Assembly: GCA_018136815.1 (NCBI GenBank)
Contig: CM030935.1
Coordinates: 4,842,691-4,906,690, forward strand
Direction: 5' to 3'
DNA length: 64,000 nt
DNA from: Isochrysis galbana
Lineage: Eukaryota > Haptophyta > Isochrysidales > Isochrysidaceae
In this document: positions 50,644 through 62,118 of the stretch, piece after piece
Layout of the letters: every line of letters starts with the position of its first letter
Position numbering within the stretch: position 1 is the stretch's first letter
Notes under the pieces: model-generated
The model's database searches: none
What the model was told of the DNA's origin: nothing
Seen by the model: only the letters and a program-made list of their open reading frames with translations
Position numbers and translations under genes: made by a program

Positions 50644-53600
50644 CTAAGAAGGACGGCCCCATGCCGCCCCTTCTCCTTGAAGAGTCGTCCTGACACGCGA
50701 CCGTCGCTGCTGCTGGAATGAGGCAAAGGAATTCCGATCGCGCTTGCCTTGAAAGAAGGATTCGGGCAACCTACGCGGATGGCGTTCGGTGCCGCCACTC
50801 GAGACCGATGGCGGGCTTGCTGTTGAACATGGCAATGGTGAGGCCATCAGCGAGTTGGACGTGGCTGCCGCGAGGGAGAAGACGCTGACGGCCGTCGCGC
50901 TCTCAGCACTACTGCACGAGGATGCTGCTTTCCAACTGTTCGCAACTGTGCCAACTTCCAATGTGGTAGACCCGCTCGTGTAAATGGCTCCTCGGTCATC
51001 GTTGTGTGAGAGAGCAGAGTGACGAGAACAGGGGCTCAATTCTATGGGATCGGCAGGAACATATGCCGTGGCGGCCGGGTGTGGTGTCACTCGCAATCTA
51101 CTAGCACATGTAGAGGGCGTCGCGTGCACCGCACCCCGAAAGCCGACGCCATCCGTACTACCCGGGGATGACACCGCCGCCACACGAGCACCACTCGACA
51201 GGGCGTGATGGCTAAAGGAATGTACCGACCGGTCCACCATCGAGGCAGCTATGGGTGGAGGGTCCAAGTGTATTTCGTTGGATCTTGCAGACGCTGTAGC
51301 GAGGTTTGTTGTCGCAGTGAGCAATGCCCGTCCGTCGTGCGACTCCACATCCGTGACACAGGCGTTGTCAGGTTGAGTCTCCATCGGTGCCATGTCAGCC
51401 AGAGAGGCGAGGTGCGCCAAACCCAGCGGTGCAGGTGGTGGCGCCTCACCCGGGCGCGGGGCTGTGGAGGTGCACGTCCCACCACCCCCTTCACCCGGCG
51501 ACTCGTCGACATCAGTGTCGCTATCCTCGTCGAGTTGAGTGGCTACCACCGCCGACGACTCGCGATCGGTACTGTGCGACTGCTGGGAGGATAGCACCGT
51601 AGCTTGCGAGTCGACACCGTCCGCACCGCGAATGTCGTGGCATATCCGCAGGCAGCCCTCGTTGGGGTCGGTGCGACAGTGGTCAGAGATGCTCCGTAGT
51701 AACTCATATCCTGATTGACGCTCGGGCGTGTCGCATGCAGCGAGCGACGGCTGCAGCACTTCGACTGCACAGACAAGTATGCACTTCTTCTTGGCGCGTG
51801 TCACTGCGGTGTTGATCCGCTCACGGCTGTATGTGAAGTCGAGTTCGCCCGCCTCTTCTAGCTCGACCATTCCCCCATAACACACAATGACGAGGTCCCG
51901 CTCTTGCCCCTGCATCTTCTCGACAGTGTCCACGCATGCCTGCCAGGACTCCACGCCGCAAAGCTCTAGCTGTCTGAGGACCGCGACGCGCTGTGCGTGC
52001 CGTGGAGTGACGACGAAGACGCTTTTGTCATCGCCCTTGCCGCAACCTTCAAGGTAACCACGGACGAGCTGAGCTACCAGATCCGCTTCCGCGTCTATGG
52101 CAGCGGCCGGCTCCACAACCCCGACGCCCTCGAGCTCCAAAAGAACAAACGAGTGCGCTGGCTGCAAGGCCTGAACCAAGACACGCTCCAACGGGTGCCC
52201 TTTGGCGAACTCCGTAGAGAGCTCAAGGAGTGGCACCTGCATATGGGGCAACTTCAAGTGGCACGTGCAACCACATTCATTGCACGTATGGTAGCCGGTG
52301 TAGCCGAGAACATGCTCAGTGAAGCGTGCGAGGGTCGGCGTCATTCGGTGGTTCTCCTGGAGCATGAAGCGCAGCGATTTCGTCCCACCGTCGCCTCCGT
52401 CGCCACCGGCGCGTGCCCACAACCAACGGAGCAGCGACCAATGTGGTGGGGGTGCGGCGGAACATAGCTGTGCGTCCACCGGGTACTCGTTCTGTAGGAT
52501 GGGGCCCATCTGCCGCGTGTCGCCAACGACAACCAGCCGCCCACCACCAGCGGCACCGCTCCCATCGGGCGGGGGCGCTCGCAGCAGATGAAGGGGGAGC
52601 ATGAGATGCGGGAGCTGCATCTGGCTAGCCTCGTCGATTACCAAAACATCGAAGTATCCCGGTTGTGCGTTGTGCCCGGGAACGAGATGGCTGAGCTTCT
52701 CACTGATCCGGCGCATTTGGAAGACGGTCGCACCGAGCACCACCCGTTTCAATTTGAGTTCCTGCAAGTTACGGTGGAACGCTAGGTCGCTATACTCATT
52801 GACTCGCACAAGCTCCGATGATGCGACAATCATGTCATCTTGTTGGGGTGCGTTGCCCCCTGCCGATTCAAGAGGTTTCACTAGCACCCGGCCATCGTCC
52901 CGAAGCGCGGTGACGCGGAACATGGTCTCGCCGTAGGGTCCCTTGCGGAGCTTCCGACGCACGATGCAATTCACCTCGATGGGCCCGCTTGAATGGCTGA
53001 GCTTGAAGACCGGCAAAGCACCACCGTCGCCTTCGCCCTCGCGGGAGAACGGGATCGCCTTGAGTAGCTTTGCCAGCTTCTCGAGCAAGTTGTTGATTGC
53101 GCTGTGTGTGAAGGCGGTGACCAGGACACGCATTTCTCGATCTTCTCGCGCACAGGCGACTAGCAGCCGTGCGATAGTAGCAGCAAGAAAGTAGGTCTTG
53201 CCAGAGCCGGGCGGGCCCCAGGTGAGCGTGAGAAGCGAGCGGCACACCCCATCGTAGATGGTCTGCTGCGAGCGCGTCATCGACAGGGCGGCGAGCGCGT
53301 TGGCGGGCAATTCGGGCACTAACGGCATAGGCTGTCTCTGACCGATTGGGACAGTTGAGCGGAGGAGGCGGAGTGAGAGCGGATCGGGTGATGTCGAGGC
53401 GCGCTGTGAGTCCCCTTGCAGGCGGCTGATCACATTGGAAGTGGTGAAGTCGACGAAGCGTGGCTGTAGTACATACTCGTCACCGGGTTGGAGGACGAGC
53501 GTTGTGAGGGAGTTGCCATCCTCTCGAGAGCCAGTGCATTGCACGAGCAGGGTGAGGACATTGTCCGCGGGATGTACGGCGTGCACTTGTGCGAGGAGCA

Positions 53601-56600
53601 CATTGCTACGAGGCACGTCTTTTTGGACAAGTTTGTTTCGACCGTTTGGTGGTCGGTCGTGCACGCTGAGGTCATCCCAGCGCATGACATCGACCAGGCC
53701 CTCATCGTTGTTGCGGGTGAGCAACCAGTCGTTGCCGCCAATGCCCACTTGTATCTCATCCAAGAAGTCTGATACAACAGTGAAGCGGAGCTCGGTCATG
53801 CCGCTGTCATCTTGCCGGTCGGTAGCCTGGTCTAGGTGCAGCAAGAAGGTCTTGCCGCGCCGTTTGGCAAGCCGCTGCTCGAGTGGCGCGGCGCGCAGCG
53901 CGACGATGGAAGTGTGCTCTGTCCTCGCCTCGAACAACGATATGAAGGCGAGCTTGCTCATCTCCGGCTCCATCAGCAGGGCGAGCACGGTCTGGGCGGG
54001 GAGCGTAGGCGCTTGGTTGGGAAGCAGCACGCCCAACGCACGAGGATGCGAGGCGCACAGGCCGCGTATCGCCTCAAGCAGCATGACACCTGTGTCGAGG
54101 CGGCGCTGGAGCATTGGCTTGACAGCCCTCACTCCCAGTGTGTGCCGGTGCCGCCATGCCTTGTAGATCATCTCGGTCGTTGGCGGTGCCGGGTCATCGC
54201 CCCAGCCAACAATCAGTCCGGCGCAATGATCCTCGAAGCGCCATGGACCGGGCGTCGGTAGGGACACCATACGCCGCGCCTCCTCCCCCAAGATGACACA
54301 GACGCTTGGCACTACCCCTCCCTTGCGAGGCGAGGCACGAAGGTTCGGTTGTTGCGGCAAGTGAACGAGCTCTGGCCGGGCGACGAGCAGTAGCAGGCAA
54401 TGGAGGCAGCGCTTCGGGTGCGAAGCTGCCCGTGTATCGCCGACGCTGGGGCGCATCGCGCCTGTCATGAGTGTGCGCATGAGTGTGGCGTACTCGTGGC
54501 GCTCAGCAAAGTAGAGTGCTAACGTCGCACCGTCATTTGCAGAGAGAATCTTCTCAAGCTGCTCGACGAAGCTCATCTCTTCTGCGTCATGCTTGGACTC
54601 AGCCCCCGGGCCGGGCTCGGCATCAACGCAGCCGAAGCACTCAGAACCGCCGCGCCGGCGAGTCAACGGGTCTTCAAGTAAGGTGAGATGCACGGCCCGA
54701 CCCTCAGTGGCCGGCAGCGTGAGACTTGGGTGGCCGTTGAGGCATGGCGAGCCACCGCATAGTGCCGCGAGGCGCGGGCTCACGAAATGCGTCAGCTGCG
54801 CATCGCGGGGACCGATCGGGACCGGGGCGTGCTTCTCGTCGTACCTGATGAGGAGGTGACGCGAGAGGAGGCGCCGCACGCGGACATCGACCTGAGGCCG
54901 GCTCGCCACCGTGGAGATGGCATCAAGCGTGTTCAAGGCCGTATCGGGCACGGCACGCTCGAGCTCCAGCTGCCGGCGGCGCGTCAGTCCCGGAATCGCA
55001 CCGACGTGCCGCTGCTTTTGCGCCGCGTCCTTACATTCAAGCAGGTACGCACAGCTGAGGCAGCTCTGGCGCAGCTCCCACCGCTGCGCCGAATGCCCCT
55101 TCTCAAATGTCGTCTCGTTCAGGATGTTCGGCAGATGGTTTTCCATGAAGTCTTCCAACAAGCGCTCTAGCTCGACGAGTGCGAAGGGTGCCGGTGACGG
55201 CCGCCCATAGAGCCACACGCCACCCACCTCGCTCATGCGAAGGGGAAGCAGACCGTGCCGTTGACGTTCGCGGGCGCTGCAGTCCGTGGTTGCCACCTTC
55301 GCCAGGACAGAACTATAGTATGCAACTTGCACCTTGGCGCCCAACTTGACACGGTCCGTCGCCTTGGCATCGATGATTGTACATCTGACGTCTTTCTCGG
55401 TGGGGGTGAGGACCACGTAGTCCAGGTAGCCTCTCGAACGCGCCACTTGGCACTCATTCCTAAATAGCGGTGGTTGAACCATGAGCTGGAAAAGTACCGT
55501 TGGCACGGCGCCCTCGGTCCTCAGTGCCGTTTCCGAGATGCGCTCGTACACCTCGGAGAGTTTGCAGTCTGCGCCGCTCGCGACGCTGGCAATGTTGCCA
55601 CGGCAAGTGGAGCACCCGCATTGCTCCTTGGCGCGCTGCTTGAGGTCGACGAATTTGCCAAGGCCGGCGCGGGCATCGACGGTCAAAGTGTCATAAACCT
55701 TCTCGTCCACGTAGCGGATGCGTGGCGTGCTATCGCCCAGCGGACTGACCTCGAGCCCAAGCTCCGCCTCCCAGCAGACGGGGAGCCCACGGCGCTTGAG
55801 CAGCTCGCAGATGGACACCTGAGGGAGGGCGGCATGGGGTCTGCTCGGGATTTGTGCGCGCCGATGCTGCCGCCGCCAGCCGTGCGGAAGCGCGAGCGCG
55901 AGGAGATGGTGAATGCACCTCGAAGTTGTCGCCGCGGGTGGCCTGAGCGTTGCGGTGCGGCTCAACAAGGCTCTCAATGTCCTGCTCCAGGCGGCCCCGT
56001 TCAGAGCGTTCCGAGCGCCGATGCAACCATCGATTGCAATTGTGCAGGTCGAAGTATCTGCCGAGCATTGAGCCAGAGATGCAGAAGGGCCTCCCAGTCG
56101 CTCGATACGTCACAAGGTTTTGTCCCGTCATCCAAGTCCCGGCCTGATGCTCCCGGATGTGAGTGATTAGGGCTCGTGGCTCCTCGGACAAGGCCTCGTT
56201 ACAAAGCGGGCATCTAGCGCTGCCATGGCGCCGTGCCGCGATGAGTTCTACGCAGAGTAAGCGGAGGCCAGGTGGAAGCTTGAAGAGCTCCGCGAGCGCG
56301 TCCTTGTGCGTCTCGCTGTCTAGCGCGATGCCGGTACTTTCGCAGAGCTGATCGAGCGCCCCGAGCATCCCGAGCGCACCCGGGTCGTGAGGGAAGAGTG
56401 NNNNNNNNNNNNNNNNNNNNNNNNNNNNNNNNNNNNNNNNNNNNNNNNNNNNNNNNNNNNNNNNNNNNNNNNNNNNNNNNNNNNNNNNNNNNNNNNNNNN
56501 TACTCGCACTTGGGCGACGCGCAGTAGTAAGCACGCTGCTGAGCAAGGAGTGGGGTGTGTGGTTGTTCGAGGGCGACATGACAGCCACGTATGATCTGGC

Positions 56601-56792
56601 GCGTTCCAGCGCCTCCAGCGTCTGGTCCACGCCCAACTCGCGCGACCACGTCAGGACGTGCGCGATGTGGCTGTAACCCGACGAGAAGCCGTTGCTGAGC
56701 GCGCAGGTCGACTTGATAGCGCTCTCAACCGCAAGCAACTTCGCGTCCACGCGAGCGTCGAGAAAGCATCGGTTCACTGCGACAGGCGTCAT
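50644..56792 (-). CDS. DNA2/Cas4-type Fe-S nuclease fused to SF1 helicase
   Basis: The 3' exon (55818-50644, 1724 codons) joins across a 100-nt GT-AG intron (55918-55819) to an exon reaching the gap at 56400; the join restores RGDNFE|VSICELLKRRG. A further 5' exon, possibly from the ATG at 56792, lies beyond the gap. Domain order: a CPLCNEA..HIREH zinc finger; then a RecB-like nuclease opening FCISGSMLGRYFDLHNCNRW, with GYLDYVVL, IIDAKAT and QVAYYSSVL supplying the D, D-x-K and Q motifs. A CLSCAYLLEC cluster (CxxCxxxxxC) plus the early Cys match the 4Fe-4S ligands of DNA2, Cas4 and AddB. The SF1 helicase has GPPGSGKT (~53195-53218), VIDEAS, GDTRQMGP, ENHRMTP, QGQERD and NTAVTRAKKK. Two extra Cys clusters (CGCSTC, CNECGCTCH) may bind zinc. 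The last ~300 residues are Ser-rich and disordered. It presumably acts in DNA end resection or flap processing. Confidence 0.8.
56401..56500. other. Assembly gap (100 N)
   Basis: Placeholder Ns inside the 5' part of the nuclease-helicase gene. The minus-strand sequence entering it (CCAA|GTGCGAGTA) resembles a splice donor, so an intron or exon may be missing. Confidence 0.99.
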
Positions 56793-56879
56793 ACGTCGCG
56801 CAGGCGCTCCTCCACTGCGTCTCTTGCACCTGGGGCGGACGTGAGGCACACACGGCGGGCGAGGGTGAGTGCGAGTGAG

Positions 56880-57363
56880 TGGTTGTCTCGCTCGAAGAGG
56901 GCGGGGGAGGACACGCTGAATGGACGCGGGACAGACGGTAAGCACGGCAGTGGCGGAGGCAGAGGCCGCAGCGGGGGCGCACGGGGTGTTGGGGGGGTGG
57001 GGTGGGGAGGGGCGGAAGGGGGAAGGCAGAGCGCTGCTGGGAGAGGGGCCGGGAGGAGGAGGCAGAGCGCCGGTGGCGCCGGGACGTGTGTGTGTGAGAG
57101 AGAGAAGGGGTGGGGGGAGTAAGTGGGCGGGAGGAGTCGGGGGGTGGGGGGAGGGGGCAAAGCGCACGCGGCGAGGGAATCGAGTCGAGCGCGAAGCGAG
57201 AGCGCGAAGGGGGGGGGGGCTGGGAGGGAGGGAATGAGAAGGAGAGGAAGAGGGAACGGGAGGGCAGAGGGAAGGGTAAGGGCAAGCGGGAGTGTACAGA
57301 GAGGGGGAGAGGGGAGGGGGGGCGAGAGAGAGTTGGTGGGGGAGGGGGAGGCTAGACACTCAC

Positions 57364-57398
<35 letters not shown>

Positions 57399-58270
57399 GT
57401 CTCTTCTTCTGTCCCCCACGCCAAAATCTAACCGAGGTCGGGCGAGTTTCTACGTGACCCAGAGGCCCACTCTCCCCTCCTCTGAGGCTTGTTTCCCGCC
57501 CCCCCCCCCCCTCCCCCCCCCCGACAGGCGCGCAGCAGCGAGCGCGAGTCGGTCCTCCCACGAAAACGGACTTGGACCGCCCCCCGCGCCTCTCCCCCTC
57601 CCCCTCCCCCCTTTCCCTTCCCCTTCCCCCTTTCCCCCCCCTCCCCCCCCCCCCCTTTCCCCCTTTCCCCCGCGCCCCCCCTCTCCCCTCCCCCTTCCCC
57701 CTCCTCCCCCCTATTTCCCCTCCCCCCTCCTCTCCTCCCCCTTCTCCCCCCCCCCCCCTTCCCTCTTCCTCCCCCTCTCCCCTCCCCCTTCCCCCCCCCC
57801 CCCCCTTCCCTCTTCCTCCCCCCTCCTCTCCTCCCCCTTCCCCCCCCCCCCCCCTCCGCCCCCCGCCCCTCTCCACACCCCAACGGAGAGTACGGAAGGG
57901 GAGGGGGGGCTCTCCACCCATATACCGTGGGGGGGGGGCCTCTCTCCTCGCGCCCCCCCCCCCTTCCCCCCGCCCCCCGCCCCTCCTCCCCCTCTCCCAC
58001 CCCCTTCACCCCCCGCCCCCGCGCGCGCGGGGCTCCTCATGCGGACCGACCCGGAGAGGACCCCTCCCCCCAGCGCCGACCCCGAGGAGTCTCATATGGT
58101 CTTCGTCACGTTTCGGCGCACCTCGTACTGTGCACTGTTCTTCGTTAGAGGTGGGGGAGAGTGGGTTAAAAAAAAACTCTTGTTGATCCGGAGGCCCACA
58201 TTTTTTTATCGTCGGACCGGGGGAAGATTTCCCCTCCGTCCCTCTCCCCGCTCTAATCCGAATCCGAGGC
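56880..58270. repeat. G-rich then C-rich low-complexity block
   Basis: Purine-rich on the plus strand to about 57355 (the pyrimidine-rich sense leader of the minus-strand gene at 56792). A (CT)16 run follows at about 57364-57396, then CCCCTCCC/CCCCTTCCC repeats to about 58060. Frames of GGGG/RRGG or PPPP type are artefacts. An ATG at 58277 (MATDPPDRPTFAALQREHG) follows this tract as real starts do here, but no continuing gene is evident. Confidence 0.8.
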
Positions 58271-58519
58271 AGAGCGATGGCGACCGACCCGCCTGACAGG
58301 CCGACCTTCGCCGCGCTCCAGCGAGAGCACGGCGGTGGTCAGCCCCCCTTGTCGATGGTGTTCGGACTAAATGGTCCGGGTACACCGGTCGGCGGTCTCA
58401 CCGGCGTTTCATGCCACCGCACTCGGCCGATTTCTGCTTCACCTGCCCACGCAGCATGGCCGTCAGCCCCACACCACACCACTTCCAGCCCTTACCTGAG
58501 GGGGATGACACCGGCTTGC

Positions 58520-58985
58520 CTACGCGCTCCTACGCGCAGAACCCCATCCAGGATATTGATACGCTGCCTCCCAACCCCGCAGACTACCCAACCGCGCGCT
58601 CGGGAATCGTGGCGAGCATTGCAATACAGCCCTCTTGGCGCGCTGCGCTGCTTCCGTAGGACTTCCTGTGCCATCTACCGAACGGTCGCCAAGTGCATCG
58701 CGTTCGCGAACTCGTTGGCACCAGGGCAGCGTACGAGTCTCCTCAGCAAGAACTCTCACACAGCGCGCCCGGTCGCGTTCGAAAGTTCGGCACTCCGGCC
58801 CATTCGGCCCTTCGTGCTCGGCTGCTTTGTGGCACCGAGGGCGACGTGGAGCGTCATCAGATGCGACCTGAAAGATCGCCGCAGTGTCCTGCAGTTTGGA
58901 TTCCCCGCAGGGACACATCGAAGAGGTGTTGTACTCGTCGAGCACAATCGTCAACCGGATGCGCTGTACAATGCTCCATTGTAGC
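58520..58985 (-). pseudogene. TnpB/Fanzor-like zinc-ribbon relic (tentative)
   Basis: The minus-strand frame reads IVLDEYNTSSMCPCGESKLQ, then RPRCHKAAEHEGPNGPEC, then TFERDRARCVRVL. This order (D/N-E-Y-x-T-S, a Cys pair, a second Cys pair, R-D-R with Ala/Cys/Val-rich helix) resembles the C-terminal zinc ribbon and last catalytic Asp of TnpB and its eukaryotic relatives. Upstream, in another frame, is a helical piece (WKTFYDQIWSAFDGK, AFLRRYNGALY). The rest of the RuvC fold and any start are missing, and the first Cys pair is C-x-C and not C-x2-C. It is a relic at best. Confidence 0.35.
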
Positions 58986-59700
58986 GTCTCAAGAAAGCTC
59001 GAACGTCATGCTGGTTGGACTTTCCGTCGAAGGCAGACCAGATTTGATCATAGAACGTTTTCCAAGCACTTGATGAAGAAGACGCGGAGAGCTCAACAGG
59101 AAGCTGTTGATCGAGGCGCCGTAGCACATAGCGCTCCAGTCCACAAAATATGACACATCCTGTCCAACATCTGGTTCAAGTCAGCTCTTGGTCTACCATC
59201 GGTGATAGGTAGTAGAGAATTTACAGCGGACGTGATTGCTCCACGCGCCCTGATATCCATCGTAGTGTTGCCATGTCACGGGTAAAAAACTTTTCGCACA
59301 CACCCTAAAAAGAAAACAAATAATCTGGCCCTCTTTTGACGGAACGCGACTTGAGAGGACGGAGGACCGTACCGATGCGCGCCGAGTCGCCACCATCGTG
59401 AGGAAGACGAGGGCGAGGAGAGAGCTGGAGGGTGAGCGAGTAGGGAGGAGGGAGGCAGGCAGTAGGAGCCTTCTCTCTCTGGTAGGTCGATGAGAGGGGG
59501 AGGGGGAGACGGGGGGAGGGGACGAGGGGACCCGGGGAGGGGAGAGACCAAAAGACCTGCCAGTTGTTTACGTTAGTGTTTTCGCAGTATACGGTAATAT
59601 TTTCCCCGGTCCCAGGGGGTGCCCCCACGGTTCCCGACCGCCTCTGCGTCCAGAGTCCCCCCGCGGAAAGAGTGAACGCATGGGTGCACCTTCCTGGAAG

Positions 59701-60075
59701 TTTCTATGCGCACGCACGGCGCCCCCGCGGGGGGGGGGAAGCCGATGCACATACGCACGGCGTGCACAATGATTGCAAGTAATCACACGTGCTGCGCAAC
59801 GAAACATCTCTTATATGGCTACTTTACGTTAATGTGGGCCTTAGGGGAAAAAGTTTCTATGCGCGCGCACGGCGCCCCCGCGGGGGGGGGAGCCGATGCA
59901 CATACGCACGGCGTGCACAATGATTGCAAGTAATCACACGTGCTGCGCAACGAAACATCTCTTATACGGCTACTTTACGTTAATGTGGGCCTTAGGGGAA
60001 AAAGTTTCTATGCGCACGCACGGCGCCCCGCGGGGGGGCCGATGCGCGCCGTGCCCATACAAGTAATCACAGTCG
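59701..60075. repeat. ~152 bp tandem repeat, 2.4 copies
   Basis: Units start at TTTCTATGCGC at about 59701, 59854 and 60005. Each contains CACGGCGCCCCCGCGGGGGG, GCCGATGCACATACGCACGGC, a TGATTGCAAGTAATCA palindrome and TTTACGTTAATGTGGGCC. The third unit is truncated after the first ~70 bp. Several short inverted repeats per unit suggest a satellite or element array. Confidence 0.85.
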
Positions 60076-60715
60076 AAAAGCGCCGACACGGCGCCCTCCG
60101 GGGGGACACGCGCCGCGGGAAGCAGGGAGTCTACATTTAAATTTTAAAATAACGCTCTGTATACAACTGTGGACATTCGATCGCTCAATTCGACTCATGT
60201 CCCACAATTGACGGAATGACACCTCCTTGCGAGGGCGCGCCGCCAGCTAGCTCTGAACGCGCGGTTCGCGGTTCGTGCGGTTCGCGGTTCGTGCGGCGAG
60301 CTCATCGTCGAGGCTCGAACCGCCGAACAGCGAGAGGGGGGGGGGACAAGCGCGCGGAGGGAAGGGGGGGGGGGGGAGGTTGGCAGCGGCGCCAGTTTTG
60401 TTCAGAGTTCAGACGAGTCGATTGGCGCGCTCCGATGGTACGTTTACTTTCTATCCCACCCCTCCTCCCACTTGGTTTCCTGGTGTGGTTTTCTTTTTTT
60501 GCGCGGGAGTGTGAAGTGAGTGGGCGGCGGGGGGGAGGGGAAGGGCGGGAAGGCGGGGGGAGGGAGCGGTAGAGGGAGGGCGAGAGGGACGGAGGGAGGG
60601 AGGGAGAGGGAGAGGGAGAGAGCCGTCGCAGAGCGGTGGTGGTGGTGGTGTGTGTGCGCGCGTGGCGTGTGCGTGCGTGGGCTGCCCTCCCCCCCCCCCC
60701 CCCCCCCCCCCCCCG
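60076..60715 (+). other. Upstream region of the RAD52 gene
   Basis: An AT-rich patch at 60135-60175, G/A-rich low complexity at 60335-60630, then a run of about 26 C ending at the ATG. No defined promoter element was recognised. Confidence 0.5.
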
Positions 60716-62118
60716 ATGGCCGAGTGCGTAGACCCCGTGGGCTCCCCCTCTGGCCGCCGCTTCGAGCTCTCTCACGCCTCTCGCATTCAGCACAGCCTTC
60801 AGAAGAGCCTCGAGAGCCACGAGATCAGCCAGCGTGAGGGAGGGTCGGCCGGACGCGTCCCGTACATCGAGGGATGGAGGGTGATTGAGAAGGCCCAGAA
60901 GATCTTCGGGTTTGACGGCTGGTCGAGCCGCATCCTCGAGATGAAGGTGAGCCACGCCGGGCCCCACGACGGCGCGCGCGGAGAGAGGGGGAGGGCGCTC
61001 TCACGCCGCGGCTGTCCTCGCCTCGCAGAAGGAGTACGAGGAGAGGGTGCAGAGCAACCAGAGATGGCAGACGGCGTACACGGCTACGGTGCGCGTGGAG
61101 CTGCGGGACGGCACGTTCCACGAGGACGTCGGCGTCGGCACGGGCATCGATCGGGACCGGGGCAAGGTGAGCGCCTGGTGAGGGAGCGAGCCGCACCGCG
61201 CCGTGCCGCCGTGCGGGCGAGGGGGTTGACGGGCTGCACGCACCGTCGCTCCCACACCAGGCGATCGAGAACGCGCGCAAGGAGGCCGTCACGGACGCTG
61301 TCAAGCGCGCGCTGCGCTACTTTGGGCCCGCCCTCGGCTTGTCCGTGTATGACAAGCAGTACGTCAAGCAGACGATGAAGAAGCCCGTCCCGCCCGCGCC
61401 GGTGGCCCAGGCGCCGCCGCCTCTCATGCCTCCCGCGCCCGCGTTTGGCCAGTTCACTCCGCCCGCAGCCGCCACGCCAATGCTGGCGCAGGCTGAGGCC
61501 CAGAGCACTGCGCTCGTGATGGTCGACCTTGCGCGGCACAGCCCTCCGCCGGCGCCTGCTGGCCCGAGCAGGTCGGCCCCGGCCCATCCGGCCGGCTTCG
61601 GGGTCGACGCCGGACAGGGCAGCGCTGCAGGCGCGCCTCGACCGAACGGGGCGCAGAGCGTGCCCGCCGCGCCCCCCCACGACAAGCGGCTCGCAGCTGC
61701 TCCGCCCGCCGGAGAGAGGGCGGCAAAGAGGCCAGCTGACGGCTTTCCTTCGGAGCCAGCGCATCCCGTGCCCGGACATCCTGCCGCGGCTGCGCCTCTG
61801 CCGAGAGCGGCGGCGTCGCCACAGCATCATGGCTGGATTCGGGTGACTGAGAAGCGGGTGGAGCCGCGTGCGCAAGCGGTGCCGCTTGCCCAAGTCTGGC
61901 CGCCAGTGGCGCACCAGCAACCAACGGCACCGCCAAATGCGAGCGGAGCCAGCGAGGGCGCGGCGGCCCCGCCTCCAAACTACTCTCACACGGCACAGCC
62001 GCCGTCGTGCGCTTCGGCCCAGCCTCCCCCGCAAGCTGCGCAGCCGGCATCGCACGCAGTTGTTGATTATGGCGACCCAGAGATGGACGCGGCCTTCGGC
62101 GCGCTCTCTCAGTTTTGA
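60716..62118 (+). CDS. RAD52: RAD52 single-strand annealing/recombination mediator, three exons
   Basis: Exons 60716-60946, 61029-61166 and 61261-62118 join in phase 0 across GT-AG introns of 82 and 94 nt to give 408 residues. The N-terminal half carries the RAD52 core in order: HEISQREGGSAGRVPYIEGW, IFGFDGW, then TATVRVELRDGTFHEDVGVG and ENARKEAVTDAVKRALRYFG..YDKQYV. This core forms the ring that anneals RPA-coated single strands and acts in homologous recombination. Residues ~165-390 are Ala/Pro-rich and disordered; a short acidic-hydrophobic end (DYGDPEMDAAFGALSQF) could be a protein-binding tail. The length is close to yeast and human RAD52 (about 420-470). The start is the first ATG after the C run. 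Nuclear localisation is expected. Confidence 0.93.

Noticed and set aside
57292-58296. Proline-rich long ORFs
   Set aside because: C-rich low-complexity sequence open in several frames; no conserved segment.
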